A DNA stretch of 64,000 nucleotides from assembly GCF_000732485.2 (NCBI RefSeq), contig NZ_JAQV02000007.1:62001-126000 (forward strand), given 5' to 3'. Of the stretch, positions 52,801 to 62,063 are shown piece after piece. This DNA comes from Bacillus sp. SJS. GTDB lineage: Bacteria; Bacillota; Bacilli; Bacillales; Bacillaceae. The notes beneath the pieces were generated by a model. The model ran no database searches. It saw only the letters and a program-made list of their open reading frames with translations, and was not told the origin of the DNA. The stretch's first letter is position 1, and each line of letters opens with the position of its first letter. The translations under genes were made by a program, and so were the position numbers.

Positions 52801-54482
52801 CGCTCGATTCCTCCGCTCACCTTTTGGCGTTCCTCTTCCTGCAGCTGTCTCCACAGCAATTTTCCGCTTGTAGTCATCGGCAGAGATTCCCTAAATTCAA
52901 TCACTCTTGGATACTTGTAATCTGCCATATTCTGCTTCGCCCAGTCTATGATTTCCTCAGGCGCGGTGCCAAGCCCGTCCTGTGTGAGAACGACAAAGGC
53001 TTTTACGGTCTCTCCTCTTCTCTCATCCGGAATTCCTACTACACAGGCCTGCTGAACAGCCGGATGCTTATAAAGCAGCGATTCTACTTCCGCCGGCCAT
53101 ACTTTAAATCCGGATGCATTAATCATCCTCTTTACGCGGTCGACCATAAAATAATAGCCTTCCTCGTCCCTTTTGCCGATATCACCTGTCCTGAAATATC
53201 TTTTTCCATCAATTTCCATAAACGCCTGTTCATTTTCCTCCGGTCTGTTATAGTAGCCAAGAAAAACCTGCGGTCCGTTTACAACAATTTCTCCTTCTCC
53301 GCCTATCGGCAGCTCTTCGTGAGTGAGGGGATCGATAATTTTCGCATCCACATCAAAGGATGGAATGCCGAGGCATTGAAGCTTTGGACGATCCGGCGGA
53401 TTAAAGTGAGTTTGGGCGATCGTTTCAGAAAGCCCATAGCCTTCGACAAAATGGAGACCTGTCAGATCAAACAGCTTTTCTCCTACTGCTGCCGGGAGGG
53501 CCGCTCCTCCGCCTGCAAGTCCCTGAAGTGACGCCATATCTTCCTTTTTCAGCTTCGGATTCGCCAGGAAATCAATAAGCATTGTACTAATGTTGACCCA
53601 GTTGCTTACCTTTTTCTCACGGATGATGCTGCGCGCGTATTCACGTTCCCATCTTGTCATCAGCACCATGGTCGCCCCTGACATGATCGGAATATGCATG
53701 CTATGGATCATGCCGGTAACGTGAAAGAGCGGAAGGGTTGCAAGGCTGACGGCATCGGAAGTTGCATTAAGCCAGTGGTATCCACCGAATGTATTTGCCT
53801 GAACGGTCCGATTTGTATGCATACAGCCCTTTGGCAATCCGGTAGTCCCGGACGTATAAGGCATAACAGCTAGATCATCCGGTCCTGAAGCGGACGGAAG
53901 CGGTATGCACCCTGCACCTAATGCCTCCTTCCATAAAAAATGTCCTTCTTCATTAAACATTCTTCTTTCTGCACGAACCTCTTCCGGCAAATTCAACTCG
54001 TGAGTTCCGGCATAATCAGAATAGGCAGCAGCGACGACCTGTGTAATCAAGCCTTCTTTTATTAGCGGTGCAGCCCGGTCATATAATTCCTGTCCCACTA
54101 TGGCACTTTTTATTTCACAGTCTTTTACGTAGAAACGGAGTTCATCTGCGGTGTTCATTGGATTGATTGGAACGACCACTGCATCCGCTCTAAGAATGGC
54201 ATAAAATCCAATAATAAATTGAGGTGAGTTCTGCATATAGAGGAGAACGCTCTCCCCTTTCGTCACATTCATTTTTTGCTGCAGAAAACCAGCCAGTTCA
54301 TCTGCTTCTTTTAATAAATCTCCAAAACTCATTTCATTTCCGTAATAATCGATCGCTGTTTTACTGGGATATCTGGAAGCCGTTACCTCAAGGTTGTGAT
54401 AAAGAGTGGTTTCCGGCAAAGTCAGTGTTGTGGAGGTTCTTACCGGCCAAAATTTAAAATGATCCTGATTCAATTTATCCAC
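52797..54482 (-). CDS. Acyl-CoA synthetase (AMP-forming, medium/long-chain-type)
   Basis: A 561-residue ANL-superfamily ligase activating a carboxylic acid to its CoA ester. Motifs: MPYTSGTTGLPKGCMHTNRT (P-loop), VEGYGLSETIAQTHFNPP, YFRTGDIGKRDEEGYYFMVDRVKRMINASGFKVWPAEVE, and the C-terminal MTTSGKLLWRQL with the catalytic Lys. It is the first gene of a two-gene unit with the phosphotriesterase-type enzyme. The substrate is probably a fatty or hydroxy-fatty acid given the beta-oxidation operon nearby. No clear ribosome site stronger than AGGATGAGG is seen before the ATG. Confidence 0.9.
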   Translation of the reverse strand: MDKLNQDHFKFWPVRTSTTLTLPETTLYHNLEVTASRYPSKTAIDYYGNEMSFGDLLKEADELAGFLQQKMNVTKGESVLLYMQNSPQFIIGFYAILRADAVVVPINPMNTADELRFYVKDCEIKSAIVGQELYDRAAPLIKEGLITQVVAAAYSDYAGTHELNLPEEVRAERRMFNEEGHFLWKEALGAGCIPLPSASGPDDLAVMPYTSGTTGLPKGCMHTNRTVQANTFGGYHWLNATSDAVSLATLPLFHVTGMIHSMHIPIMSGATMVLMTRWEREYARSIIREKKVSNWVNISTMLIDFLANPKLKKEDMASLQGLAGGGAALPAAVGEKLFDLTGLHFVEGYGLSETIAQTHFNPPDRPKLQCLGIPSFDVDAKIIDPLTHEELPIGGEGEIVVNGPQVFLGYYNRPEENEQAFMEIDGKRYFRTGDIGKRDEEGYYFMVDRVKRMINASGFKVWPAEVESLLYKHPAVQQACVVGIPDERRGETVKAFVVLTQDGLGTAPEEIIDWAKQNMADYKYPRVIEFRESLPMTTSGKLLWRQLQEEERQKVSGGIER

Positions 54483-54687
54483 CTCATCCTGTATATTGTA
54501 AACGCTTACTTTGTTGAATTTCTAGATACTGAGTCTTTTTCCTTTCGAGAATCGTATTATTTTCTTCGTTATAATTCGACATTCACATGTATACTGATTT
54601 ATTAGTAAAAATTGCCGCTTGTTTGTCCTCCCAATTTAAAAGAAACTTAAGGTAGTAAAAAAACAGCCAAACCTTTAGGAGGAGATT

Positions 54688-55326
54688 ATGAAGAATCATA
54701 GATTGATGATTTCACTCATCACGTCCGCGGCTATCCTTTTCTCAGCTATAACCATCCAGCCATCTGTATCAAAAGCAGACACCGGTGACCGCAATCCTGT
54801 TATTTTCATTCACGGTGCAGGCGGAATCGGCACAAGCTTCTACAGCATTGAAAATTACTTAAAATCACAAGGATGGTCCGACAATGAACTCTTTGCGATT
54901 GAAATGCGCGATAAGACGGGAAATAACAAGAATAACGCCAAGCAGCTTGCTGCATATGTAGATGAAGTTCTTAAGAAAACCGGTAAAAGCAAGGTTGATA
55001 TTGTGGGACACAGCATGGGAGGACCAAATGCCCTCACCTACATTTTAAATAGCGGCGGAAGCAAGGTTGATGACGTGGTCACATTCGGTTCGCCAAATAA
55101 AATGGTGACATCGAAGGCGCCTGCCGGCAATGACCCTAACCATAAAATTCTTTATACTTCCATTTACAGCACAAACGACATTGTCGTAAATAAATGGCTA
55201 TCTCCCCTTCAAGGAGCAAAGAATGTTCAAATCAGCGGACCAGGCCATCTTGGAATGCTTGCGAACACTCAAGTTAACGAGCTGATTAAAGAGGGATTAA
55301 ATGGCGGGGGCAAAAATACGAATTAA
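54688..55326 (+). CDS. Secreted triacylglycerol lipase (LipA type)
   Basis: A 212-residue subfamily I.4 lipase with signal peptide (MKNHRLMISLITSAAILFSAITIQPSVSKA, cleavage after residue 30) and the minimal alpha/beta-hydrolase without a lid, as in B. subtilis LipA. Catalytic triad: Ser109 in GHSMGG, Asp164 in STNDIVV, His187 in GPGHLGM; the oxyanion loop is IHGAGGIG. Subfamily I.4 lipases usually have AHSMG; here it is GHSMG. GGAGGAG precedes the ATG. It stands divergent from the acyl-CoA ligase unit and could supply fatty acids to the catabolic genes around it. Confidence 0.93.
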   Translation: MKNHRLMISLITSAAILFSAITIQPSVSKADTGDRNPVIFIHGAGGIGTSFYSIENYLKSQGWSDNELFAIEMRDKTGNNKNNAKQLAAYVDEVLKKTGKSKVDIVGHSMGGPNALTYILNSGGSKVDDVVTFGSPNKMVTSKAPAGNDPNHKILYTSIYSTNDIVVNKWLSPLQGAKNVQISGPGHLGMLANTQVNELIKEGLNGGGKNTN

Positions 55327-55331
55327 CGATT

Positions 55332-55362
55332 AAGGCCTGTCTCAATGAGGCAGGCCCTTTTT
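55332..55362 (+). terminator. Terminator of lipase gene
   Basis: AAGGCCTGTCT / AGGCAGGCCCTT stem followed by TTT, six bases after the lipase stop. Confidence 0.82.
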
Positions 55363-55382
55363 ACTTCCTGAAAACGAGAGCG

Positions 55383-55417
55383 AAAAAAGCCAAAGAATTG
55401 ATTCCTCTGGCTTTTTT
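55383..55417 (-). terminator. Terminator of the fatty acid operon
   Basis: AAAAAAGCCAAAGAAT pairs with ATTCCTCTGGCTTTTTT; read on the minus strand it ends in a T-run just after the quinone oxidoreductase stop. Confidence 0.75.
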
Positions 55418-55422
55418 AACAT

Positions 55423-56406
55423 TTACGGAACCAAAATTAATTTCCCTTTTGTTTCCCGCCCTTGAAGCATCCGGTGAACTTCCGGCGCTTCCTCAAGCGG
55501 GTAGACGCCTCCTATTGTCAGCTGCAGCTTCCCTTCGCTTAAGAAAGCAAGCAATTCATGCAGGCTTTGTGTGTAAAGCTCTTTCTTGCGCATCATTTGC
55601 GGAAGAAAGAAGCCGATTACAGACAGGTTTTGCCCCATTAGCGACGAAGGGTACAGCTTTGCCTGTTCTCCGCTCGCTACTCCGTAGATGACGAGACGGC
55701 CAAACGGTGCCATACAGGAAAGGGTTTTTCTGAAAATATCCCCTCCGGCCATTTCAAGCGCCACGTCCACCCCTTTACCTTCTGTAAGATTAAGTACTTC
55801 TTTTTCCCAGCCTTCCATCGTATAATCGACAGCCTCGTCCGCACCAAGCTTTAATGCTGCCTGCCGCTTTTCTTCTGTACTGGCCGTTGCAATGATTTTC
55901 CCTGCTCCAAAAAGCTTGGCAAGCTGAACGGCAATCGAGCCTACTCCTCCCGCTGCCGCATGGATAAGAACCGTTTCTCCCTCTTCAAGCCGTCCCATCG
56001 TTTTCAAAACATGATAGGCACTTAAACCTTGCAGCGGCATCGCTACCGCATGATGAAGATCGACGCCGGCGGGAACGGGAATGAGACCGCGCTCGTCTGC
56101 TACTGTATATTCCGCATACCCCGTAGCTCGTGAGGTTCCAAGGAGGGTGACAATTTTATCTCCTTTTTTGAACCTCTTTACTTCACTCCCTGTTTCAACG
56201 ATCGTTCCAGCCACCTCAGCTCCCGGAACAAAAGGAAGCGGCGTATCAATGACATATTGCCCCTCGCGTCTTGCTGTATCCGCATAGTTCACTCCGATTG
56301 CTTCTATTTTAATTAATACTTCTTTTTCACCTGGGCTTGGTGTTTCAAGATCGACGACCTTCATCACTTCTGGACCGCCATATTCATTCAGCTGAATGGC
56401 TTTCAT
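55423..56406 (-). CDS. NADPH:quinone oxidoreductase / zinc-less alcohol dehydrogenase family
   Basis: A 327-residue medium-chain reductase: MKAIQLNEYGGPEVMKVVDLETPSPGEKEVLIKIEAIGVNYADTARREG (N-terminal GroES-like), ILIHAAAGGVGSIAVQLAKLFGA (NADPH-binding AAAGGVG). The zinc-binding cysteines are missing, which is normal for the quinone oxidoreductase/enoyl-reductase branch. Start ATG 56406 is preceded by GAGGAG; the frame opens 28 codons earlier. It is the last gene of the operon, ten bases after the enoyl-CoA hydratase, so it may reduce an enoyl or quinone intermediate. Confidence 0.9.
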   Translation of the reverse strand: MKAIQLNEYGGPEVMKVVDLETPSPGEKEVLIKIEAIGVNYADTARREGQYVIDTPLPFVPGAEVAGTIVETGSEVKRFKKGDKIVTLLGTSRATGYAEYTVADERGLIPVPAGVDLHHAVAMPLQGLSAYHVLKTMGRLEEGETVLIHAAAGGVGSIAVQLAKLFGAGKIIATASTEEKRQAALKLGADEAVDYTMEGWEKEVLNLTEGKGVDVALEMAGGDIFRKTLSCMAPFGRLVIYGVASGEQAKLYPSSLMGQNLSVIGFFLPQMMRKKELYTQSLHELLAFLSEGKLQLTIGGVYPLEEAPEVHRMLQGRETKGKLILVP

Positions 56407-56416
56407 CTTCTTCTCC

Positions 56417-57190
56417 TCACTTTCCCTGAAATTCCGGTTTTCTTTTTTCTTTAAATGCCAAGACACCCTCTTGATGGTCAGCTGTTTCAATCATCATCGG
56501 CTGTGTCAGCCTCTCCTGCTCAAGAATATCCTCTAATCGGGAATAGGAGGCTTGTTCAATGATCCGCTTCATTTGGCCGAATGCCTGAAGCGGTCCCTGG
56601 GAAAGTCGGAAAGCATAGGAGCTCACCTCATCCTTTAGCTGCTCGAGCGGGACCGTCCGGTTGACGATGCCATAGGACTTTGCCGTCACTGCATCGATTG
56701 GCTCTGCGTTGAAAAACAGCTCCTTCGCCCTCTGCGGTCCGATCAGACGGGGGAGAAAATAAAGGCCTCCCCCATCGGAAATCAGCCCCACCTGGGCAAA
56801 GCTCATCACGAATTTGCTGTCCTCCGCTGCAAAGATAAAATCACAGGCAAGCGCCAGGTTAAACGCAGCGCCTGCTGCAAAACCATGAACCGCAGCAATG
56901 ACGGGCTTGCCAAGCTTTTTAATAGCAAGAATACACTCGTTCAATTTTCCAAGGTGCTCGTATATTTGCTGTCCGTTAACCTGGCCCATTGTTTTGACAT
57001 CCCCGCCTGCACTGAATGAGCGGCCAGCCCCCGACAAAATCACGGCTTTTATTTCCTCATTTGCCTCTGCCATACGAAGTGCCTCGGTGATTCCAACAAT
57101 CATTTCTGCACTGAAAGCATTTAACGATTCCGGACGGTTCATCGTGATCGATAAAACCGGTCCACTTTGTTCAACCAATAAATGAGACAT
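56417..57190 (-). CDS. Enoyl-CoA hydratase/isomerase family protein (copy 1)
   Basis: A 257-residue crotonase-fold enzyme: MNRPESLNAFSAEM, the oxyanion-hole strings LSGAGRSFSAGGDVKTMG and AVHGFAAGAAFNLALACDFIFA, and FVMSFAQVGLISDGGGLYFLPRLIG. The catalytic Glu positions differ from canonical hydratase (AQVGLISDGG in place of PEIxLGxxPG), so isomerase or PaaG/PaaZ-type chemistry is possible. It sits between SDR and reductase genes in the operon. Confidence 0.88.
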   Translation of the reverse strand: MSHLLVEQSGPVLSITMNRPESLNAFSAEMIVGITEALRMAEANEEIKAVILSGAGRSFSAGGDVKTMGQVNGQQIYEHLGKLNECILAIKKLGKPVIAAVHGFAAGAAFNLALACDFIFAAEDSKFVMSFAQVGLISDGGGLYFLPRLIGPQRAKELFFNAEPIDAVTAKSYGIVNRTVPLEQLKDEVSSYAFRLSQGPLQAFGQMKRIIEQASYSRLEDILEQERLTQPMMIETADHQEGVLAFKEKRKPEFQGK

Positions 57191-57204
57191 TGAATTTCCT
57201 CCTT

Positions 57205-57972
57205 TTATTTAATGAGCCATCCGCCATCAACAAGTAAATCGGAGCCTGTCATATAGGACGCATGCTCAGATGCAGCGAAAGCAATAACATGGGCGATTTC
57301 CTCTGCCTTGCCCACCCGCCGCAATGCCGTATTTTTTTCAATCGCAGCGGCAAATTGAGTGTTTTGCAGTCCTTCTTCGGTTAAAGGCGTCTCCGCAAAT
57401 CCAGGTGAAACGGAATTGACCCGGATTCCATATGGGGCAAGCTCCAGAGCAAGGGCCTTAGAAAAATTAATGACACCTGCCTTGGCTGCGCTGTAATGAG
57501 GAATATGAGAACCTGCTTTATAGCCGGAAAGGGATGCCACATTCACAATCGCACGATCCATCCTTTTCTCCTTGCTGCTCTCAATCATGAGTTTCCCAAG
57601 TACCTTGCTCACAAGAAAAACGCTTCTCAGGTTCAGGGACTGGACCTCGTCCCAGTTTTCTAATGACGTTTCAAGAATTTTGGATTGCCCGGACCCTCCG
57701 GCATTGTTCACGAGAATATCGAGCGAACCGGCTTCCTTTACATATTGAGCTAACGCTTGAATTTCTTCTTCGTTCGTCACATCTGCCCTGAAAAACACGG
57801 CCTTCTCCTGTACTGTCTGTTCATTTATATACGCTGCCGCCTTTGAAAGCTTATCCTCGGTCCGTCCGACAAGGATCACCCTGGCTCCCTCTTTGGCGAG
57901 CATACAGGCCGTTTCCATCCCGATTCCGCTGCCGCCGCCTGTTACTACTGCTGTCCGCTGTGAAAAACGCAT
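57205..57972 (-). CDS. SDR family dehydrogenase in fatty acid operon
   Basis: A 255-residue classical SDR: TGGGSGIGMETACMLAKEGARVILVGRTED, NNAGGSG, NVASLSGYKAGSHIPHYSAAKAGV (Ser-Tyr-Lys), GSDLLVDGGWLIK. Similar to 3-oxoacyl-ACP reductase or hydroxyacyl-CoA dehydrogenase-type SDRs. It lies 15 bases after the acyl-CoA dehydrogenase and before an enoyl-CoA hydratase. A role on a hydroxyacyl-CoA intermediate is likely, but the substrate cannot be named. Confidence 0.9.
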   Translation of the reverse strand: MRFSQRTAVVTGGGSGIGMETACMLAKEGARVILVGRTEDKLSKAAAYINEQTVQEKAVFFRADVTNEEEIQALAQYVKEAGSLDILVNNAGGSGQSKILETSLENWDEVQSLNLRSVFLVSKVLGKLMIESSKEKRMDRAIVNVASLSGYKAGSHIPHYSAAKAGVINFSKALALELAPYGIRVNSVSPGFAETPLTEEGLQNTQFAAAIEKNTALRRVGKAEEIAHVIAFAASEHASYMTGSDLLVDGGWLIK

Positions 57973-57987
57973 GAAGTTTCTTCCTCC

Positions 57988-59763
57988 CTACATAACGATA
58001 TAAGATTCTTTTTGCAGAAGAGCGTCCGCTATAAAACGGTTTCTTTCTACACGGTTTGCTGAACCGAGTTCAGCAAACGTCACGCTGATCCGGGAAAGAA
58101 GAAGTTTCTTCCGGTCATCGGCAACTAATTGATGAACGAGCTGCCTGGCTAATGCTCCGCCTTCATACAAGGCTTCCTCGGCTGCCGTTTGGCATAGGCT
58201 CACCATTAGCTTTGCTTTTTCTTCTCCTTTTGCATCCAGCGTCTTTTTAGCGCGGAGCAGAGAGGATTCTGCAGAAAATAAAGCCGCTGCCAGATCGGAC
58301 AGTTTCAAAAGCGTCTCCTGTTCTTCGGTCATGTTCCCGCCGTATTTTTCAAAAGCCGCTCCAAAGCAGACAAGCAGAGTATTCCTGAGTGCTGAAACGA
58401 TCATTTCTTCGTTTTCAAGAAGTCTGCCGCTGCCTTTTATATCCTCTTGAAGGGCTTCATACGCCTTCGATACCATGCTTTCAAATTCGACCTCTCCTTT
58501 TGCAGCCTTCCTCAAAAAGTGGGTAGGCAGCAAAAGACGATTGATCTCATTCGTTCCTTCAAATATCCGGTTGATCCGTGAATCCCGGTACACCTGCTCG
58601 ATCGGATATTCCTGAATAAAGCCCGCACCTCCATGCAGCTGCAGAGATTCATCTGCCGCATAATCGAGGGTTTCTGAACCAAACACCTTGCAGATTGCGC
58701 ATTCGGCAGCGTACTCCATCATCTGTTTTCCAATCAGCCTGTGATCCTCCGCTTCATATAAATCACCAAGCGCATCCTCAAGGAGACCTGCTGTTCGATA
58801 CTGAATCGACTCCGCCGCATAAATTCTTGAAGCCATGAGGGCGAGTTTTTCCTTCGTTGCCGGGAAGTCTGCGATGCTGCGCTCGAACTGAAAGCGCCCT
58901 TTCGTAAATTCAAGTGCGAGCTTAAGTGCATGCTTGGATGCACCCATACAGGCTGAACCTAGATTAAACCTGCCCAGATTTAAAACATTCAGAGCGATCA
59001 CATGACCTTTTCCCGGTTCCCCAAGCAGATTTTCTTTCGGTACAAGACAATCTTCGAGCAGCACCGTTCTAGTTGACGAGCCTTTGATCCCCATCTTTTT
59101 CTCTTCGGGTCCTAAGGTTAAACCCGGGAAGCTTTTTTCAGCGATAAAGGCAGAGAAATGCTGGCCATCAATTTTAGCGTAGATGATAAACGTGTCCGAA
59201 AAAGCAGCGTTCGTAATGTACAGCTTCGATCCGTTCAGCACATAGTGCGTTCCGGCATCATTCAGAACAGCAGTCGTTTTCGCAGCCAGTGCATCCGATC
59301 CAGAACCGGGCTCAGTCAGGCAGTACGCACCGATGTATTCACCGGATGCAAGCTTCGGGAGATATTTAGCTTTCTGTTCCTTTGTTCCAAAATACGTAAT
59401 AGGCAGGGTCGCAATACACGTATGATTGGAGTGGGCGACCCCGTAGCCGCTCGTTCTCCCAATCACTTCTCCAACGATTCCTTTCGTGATTTTGTCTAAT
59501 CCCAGTCCGCCGTATGTCTCTGGAATGCTGTGGGCAAGCAGGCCAAGCTCTCCCGCTTTATGCAAAAGCCCGACAACCCGCTCAAAATTTTGTTCTTCAA
59601 TTTCTTCACGGTATGGATCCACTTCCCTTTCAACAAAAGCCCGCGCTGTTGAAGCCATCATTTTTTGCTCATCGGTAAAGTCTTCAGGTGTAAAGATGGT
59701 GCGGTAATCTGAAGCTTCATACATAAAGCTTCCGCCTTTAATTTTTACAGAGGCTGTCTGCAA
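57988..59763 (-). CDS. Acyl-CoA dehydrogenase (FadE/VLCAD type)
   Basis: A ~591-residue flavoenzyme. The acyl-CoA dehydrogenase core has [12 protein letters not shown]-like [28 protein letters not shown], and [39 protein letters not shown] with the catalytic Glu. An additional C-terminal domain of ~180 residues follows, as in B. subtilis FadE and mitochondrial VLCAD. The N-terminal KGGSF...[14 protein letters not shown] agrees with Bacillus FadE, so translation starts at TTG 59763 or GTG 59772; an AAAGGAG site favours the TTG. It follows kinase and ComB-type genes on the same strand, an arrangement recalling 4-hydroxyacyl-CoA catabolism. Confidence 0.92.
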   Translation of the reverse strand: MQTASVKIKGGSFMYEASDYRTIFTPEDFTDEQKMMASTARAFVEREVDPYREEIEEQNFERVVGLLHKAGELGLLAHSIPETYGGLGLDKITKGIVGEVIGRTSGYGVAHSNHTCIATLPITYFGTKEQKAKYLPKLASGEYIGAYCLTEPGSGSDALAAKTTAVLNDAGTHYVLNGSKLYITNAAFSDTFIIYAKIDGQHFSAFIAEKSFPGLTLGPEEKKMGIKGSSTRTVLLEDCLVPKENLLGEPGKGHVIALNVLNLGRFNLGSACMGASKHALKLALEFTKGRFQFERSIADFPATKEKLALMASRIYAAESIQYRTAGLLEDALGDLYEAEDHRLIGKQMMEYAAECAICKVFGSETLDYAADESLQLHGGAGFIQEYPIEQVYRDSRINRIFEGTNEINRLLLPTHFLRKAAKGEVEFESMVSKAYEALQEDIKGSGRLLENEEMIVSALRNTLLVCFGAAFEKYGGNMTEEQETLLKLSDLAAALFSAESSLLRAKKTLDAKGEEKAKLMVSLCQTAAEEALYEGGALARQLVHQLVADDRKKLLLSRISVTFAELGSANRVERNRFIADALLQKESYIVM

Positions 59764-59847
59764 TTCTTTCACTCTCCTTTTTTAAAAAACCGTATCCTGC
59801 ATGCTTTACTCCATACTCATCGGAATGAGTCCAGGGTTTCAGGGTAT

Positions 59848-60570
59848 CTACTTAAAACGCTTCAGCGATCTGTTTTTTAAAATGGGCAGGACATCATAAA
59901 CATCTGTTTGAGCCGCATAGGCAATTTCTTCTGCAAATCCGTATTGGCTGAGCATCTTTCCGACTCTTGAGGCAGACAGTATTTCTGTTTTTTGACTTTT
60001 AAGACTTGAATAAAAGAGCTTTGCCGCAAGCGCCGAATCGGTCAAATCCCATGTTGAACTCAATGTAAGAAGTTCAATCAAATAGCCGGCCCCGAGAAAA
60101 TCCTCCACACAGAACTGGCCGGAGGATCCGGAGCATATGAGAATCAGAGTTTCTTCAGAATGTTCCGACTTCAGTTGCGCTGCCATTGTCTTTGCATTAA
60201 GGAAGCTGGCCGCATACACCGCTTTTGCAGATGCTGAATTTCGGATCGCAACGGTCCCATTCGTTGTAGAGAGAATGGCCGTCTTTCCGGAAACATGATT
60301 TTTTAACATAGAAGGTCCCGGATCAAGAAAGCCTTCAATCGTTTTCCCCTCATACTCCCCAATCAGAACAAACGAATTTTCCTCAAGTGCAGAGGCTGCT
60401 TTTCTTGCCTCTTCTCCGTTTAGCACCGGAATAACTTCCTTTGCACCGTTGGCAAGGATGCTCGTTATGGTCGTTGTCGCAAGCAGCACATCAAAAACGA
60501 CAGCGATTTTCCCGGCAATCTTTTCCGGCTGAATGTCTTCCTTTTTCAATAAAACATGGATTTTACCCAT
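59848..60570 (-). CDS. ComB-family 2-phosphosulfolactate phosphatase-like protein
   Basis: A 240-residue protein of the ComB family (GKIAVVFDVLLATTTITSILANGAKEVIPVLNGEEARK, SFVLIGEYEGKTIEGFLDPGPSML, AILSTTNGTVAIRNS, LILICSGSSGQFCVEDFLGAG). True ComB makes sulfolactate in coenzyme M synthesis, which Bacilli do not carry out. No ComA/ComC genes are nearby. The motif usually written DVLRA(S/T)TTI has Leu in place of Arg here. It overlaps the end of the APH-type kinase gene by eight bases (stop 60563), so the pair is cotranslated. Start chosen at ATG 60570 (MGKIHVLL); an ATG at 60582 is also possible. Substrate unknown. Confidence 0.85.
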   Translation of the reverse strand: MGKIHVLLKKEDIQPEKIAGKIAVVFDVLLATTTITSILANGAKEVIPVLNGEEARKAASALEENSFVLIGEYEGKTIEGFLDPGPSMLKNHVSGKTAILSTTNGTVAIRNSASAKAVYAASFLNAKTMAAQLKSEHSEETLILICSGSSGQFCVEDFLGAGYLIELLTLSSTWDLTDSALAAKLFYSSLKSQKTEILSASRVGKMLSQYGFAEEIAYAAQTDVYDVLPILKNRSLKRFK

Positions 60571-61627
60571 GAAACGTGCCATGTGCTGTTCTCATTGCCT
60601 GATCGATTAAAGTGCGGACAAACGGCGCAAACTTAGCGAAGCGTTTATCCTTTGTCTGGCCCTTTTGATAGCGGTAATAAATCTGCTGGCAGATTACGGC
60701 CAGTTTAAAATAAGCGAAAGCCAGATAATAAGGAAATTCTTCTAAATTTCGGCCGCTTTTCTCTGCATAGCGTTCTGCAAACTGCTGTCTTGAATAGAAA
60801 GCGGGATGAACGGTAATGGAAGGCTTCCCAAAGCCGAATTTGAGTGAATCCGGGTCATCCTCCTCTACCCAGTAGCTCATGGCTGCTCCAAGATCAGCAA
60901 GCGGGTCGCCGATCGTCGCCATTTCCCAATCAAATAAACCCGCCATACCTGTTAAGTCCTCAGTAAAAAGAGCATTGTTCAGCTTGTAATCATAATGAAT
61001 GACAGATGGAGAACCGGACGCAGGAAGGTTCTTTTCAAGCCACCCTGTCAAGGAGTCGACCGCTTCAATTTCTTCGGTCTTTGCCCGGTGGTATCGTTCA
61101 ATCCAGCCGCCCACCTGGCGTTCCATAAATCCTTCAGGCTTGCTTAGATGGATTAAGTCTGAATTCTGATAAGGAATGGAGTGGAGCTGAACGAGTTTAT
61201 CGACCATAAGCTCAGAAAGCATCCGCCCCTTTTCTTCCGTCATTTCCATACCTTCCGGAAGCACGGTATCCACCATGACCCCTCTTCTTCTTTCCATCAG
61301 GAAAAACGAACTGCCTGCCACTGAAGAATCTTCTTCATATAAGAAAGGCTTAGGCGCTTCAGGAAACAGCGGATGCAGCGCTTTTAATATACTAAACTCC
61401 CTTTTCATATCATGAGCCTTCGGTGCAACAGGACCGAGCGGCGGTCTTCTCAGCACCGCCTCCCAGTCTCCCGCTTTTAATGCATAGGTGAGGTTGGAAG
61501 CACCCGCTCCAAATTGCTCAATTTGCAGCGGCTGATCCGGCATTACCGGAAACCGCTCTTTTAAATACCGCTCCAGCGCCTGCAGCTGAAGTTCTTCCCC
61601 TTCTCTTACAGGGATTGTATAGGACAT
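60563..61627 (-). CDS. APH-type phosphotransferase associated with acyl-CoA catabolism
   Basis: A 354-residue kinase of the aminoglycoside phosphotransferase superfamily, ACAD10/11-kinase-like branch: NLTYALKAGDWEAVLRRPPLGPVAPKAHDMKREFSIL at the N-terminus. The catalytic loop is VIHYDYKLNNALF (His211, Asp213, Asn218) and the metal motif GLFDWEMATIGDPLADLGA (Asp233). All catalytic residues are present. ACAD10/11 kinase domains and LvaA of Pseudomonas phosphorylate 4-hydroxyacyl-CoAs. Its place between a thioesterase and the ComB/acyl-CoA dehydrogenase genes supports a similar role, by inference. Confidence 0.87.
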   Translation of the reverse strand: MSYTIPVREGEELQLQALERYLKERFPVMPDQPLQIEQFGAGASNLTYALKAGDWEAVLRRPPLGPVAPKAHDMKREFSILKALHPLFPEAPKPFLYEEDSSVAGSSFFLMERRRGVMVDTVLPEGMEMTEEKGRMLSELMVDKLVQLHSIPYQNSDLIHLSKPEGFMERQVGGWIERYHRAKTEEIEAVDSLTGWLEKNLPASGSPSVIHYDYKLNNALFTEDLTGMAGLFDWEMATIGDPLADLGAAMSYWVEEDDPDSLKFGFGKPSITVHPAFYSRQQFAERYAEKSGRNLEEFPYYLAFAYFKLAVICQQIYYRYQKGQTKDKRFAKFAPFVRTLIDQAMRTAHGTFHG

Positions 61628-61644
61628 CCATGCCGCCTCCCTTT

Positions 61645-62049
61645 TTAGGCGTGAGCCAAATATTTTTCAAGCACGCTCCGAAGCTCATCCGGTATTTCTT
61701 CACTCTTCTGCAATGTAAAATTAAAATAGACAATCACTGCTTTTCCTTTTGCAATCATTTTTCCGCTGTTTGCATCTTCAATGATGTGTTCGAGATGAAA
61801 GCTTTTCCCGCCTACCTTTGAAATCGCCGTTTTCACAATCAGCTCCTGATTGAAATAGGCCTGCTCCATAAAATCACAGGAAGCAGAAGCGAGGATAAAC
61901 GGCCAATTATCCGCCGAAAGAGGCGAGCTTAGTTTTCCGAAAAACTGAACCCTTGCTTCCTCTATGTAGATGAAATAGCTCGTATTATTCACGTGTCCTA
62001 AAACATCGGTTTCACAAAATCTGACTCTGATCTTTATCTCATCATGCAT
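61645..62049 (-). CDS. 4-hydroxybenzoyl-CoA thioesterase-fold (hotdog) protein
   Basis: A 134-residue hotdog-fold acyl-CoA thioesterase (IKIRVRFCETDVLGHVNNTSYFIYIEEARVQFF). The Asp in FCETDVLGHVNN is the usual catalytic residue. It hydrolyses acyl-CoA to free acid and CoA and may relieve CoA trapping during catabolism. The gene lies 15 bases after the enoyl-CoA hydratase and 18 bases before the kinase. Confidence 0.9.
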   Translation of the reverse strand: MHDEIKIRVRFCETDVLGHVNNTSYFIYIEEARVQFFGKLSSPLSADNWPFILASASCDFMEQAYFNQELIVKTAISKVGGKSFHLEHIIEDANSGKMIAKGKAVIVYFNFTLQKSEEIPDELRSVLEKYLAHA

Positions 62050-62063
62050 GTCGTTATGCCTCC

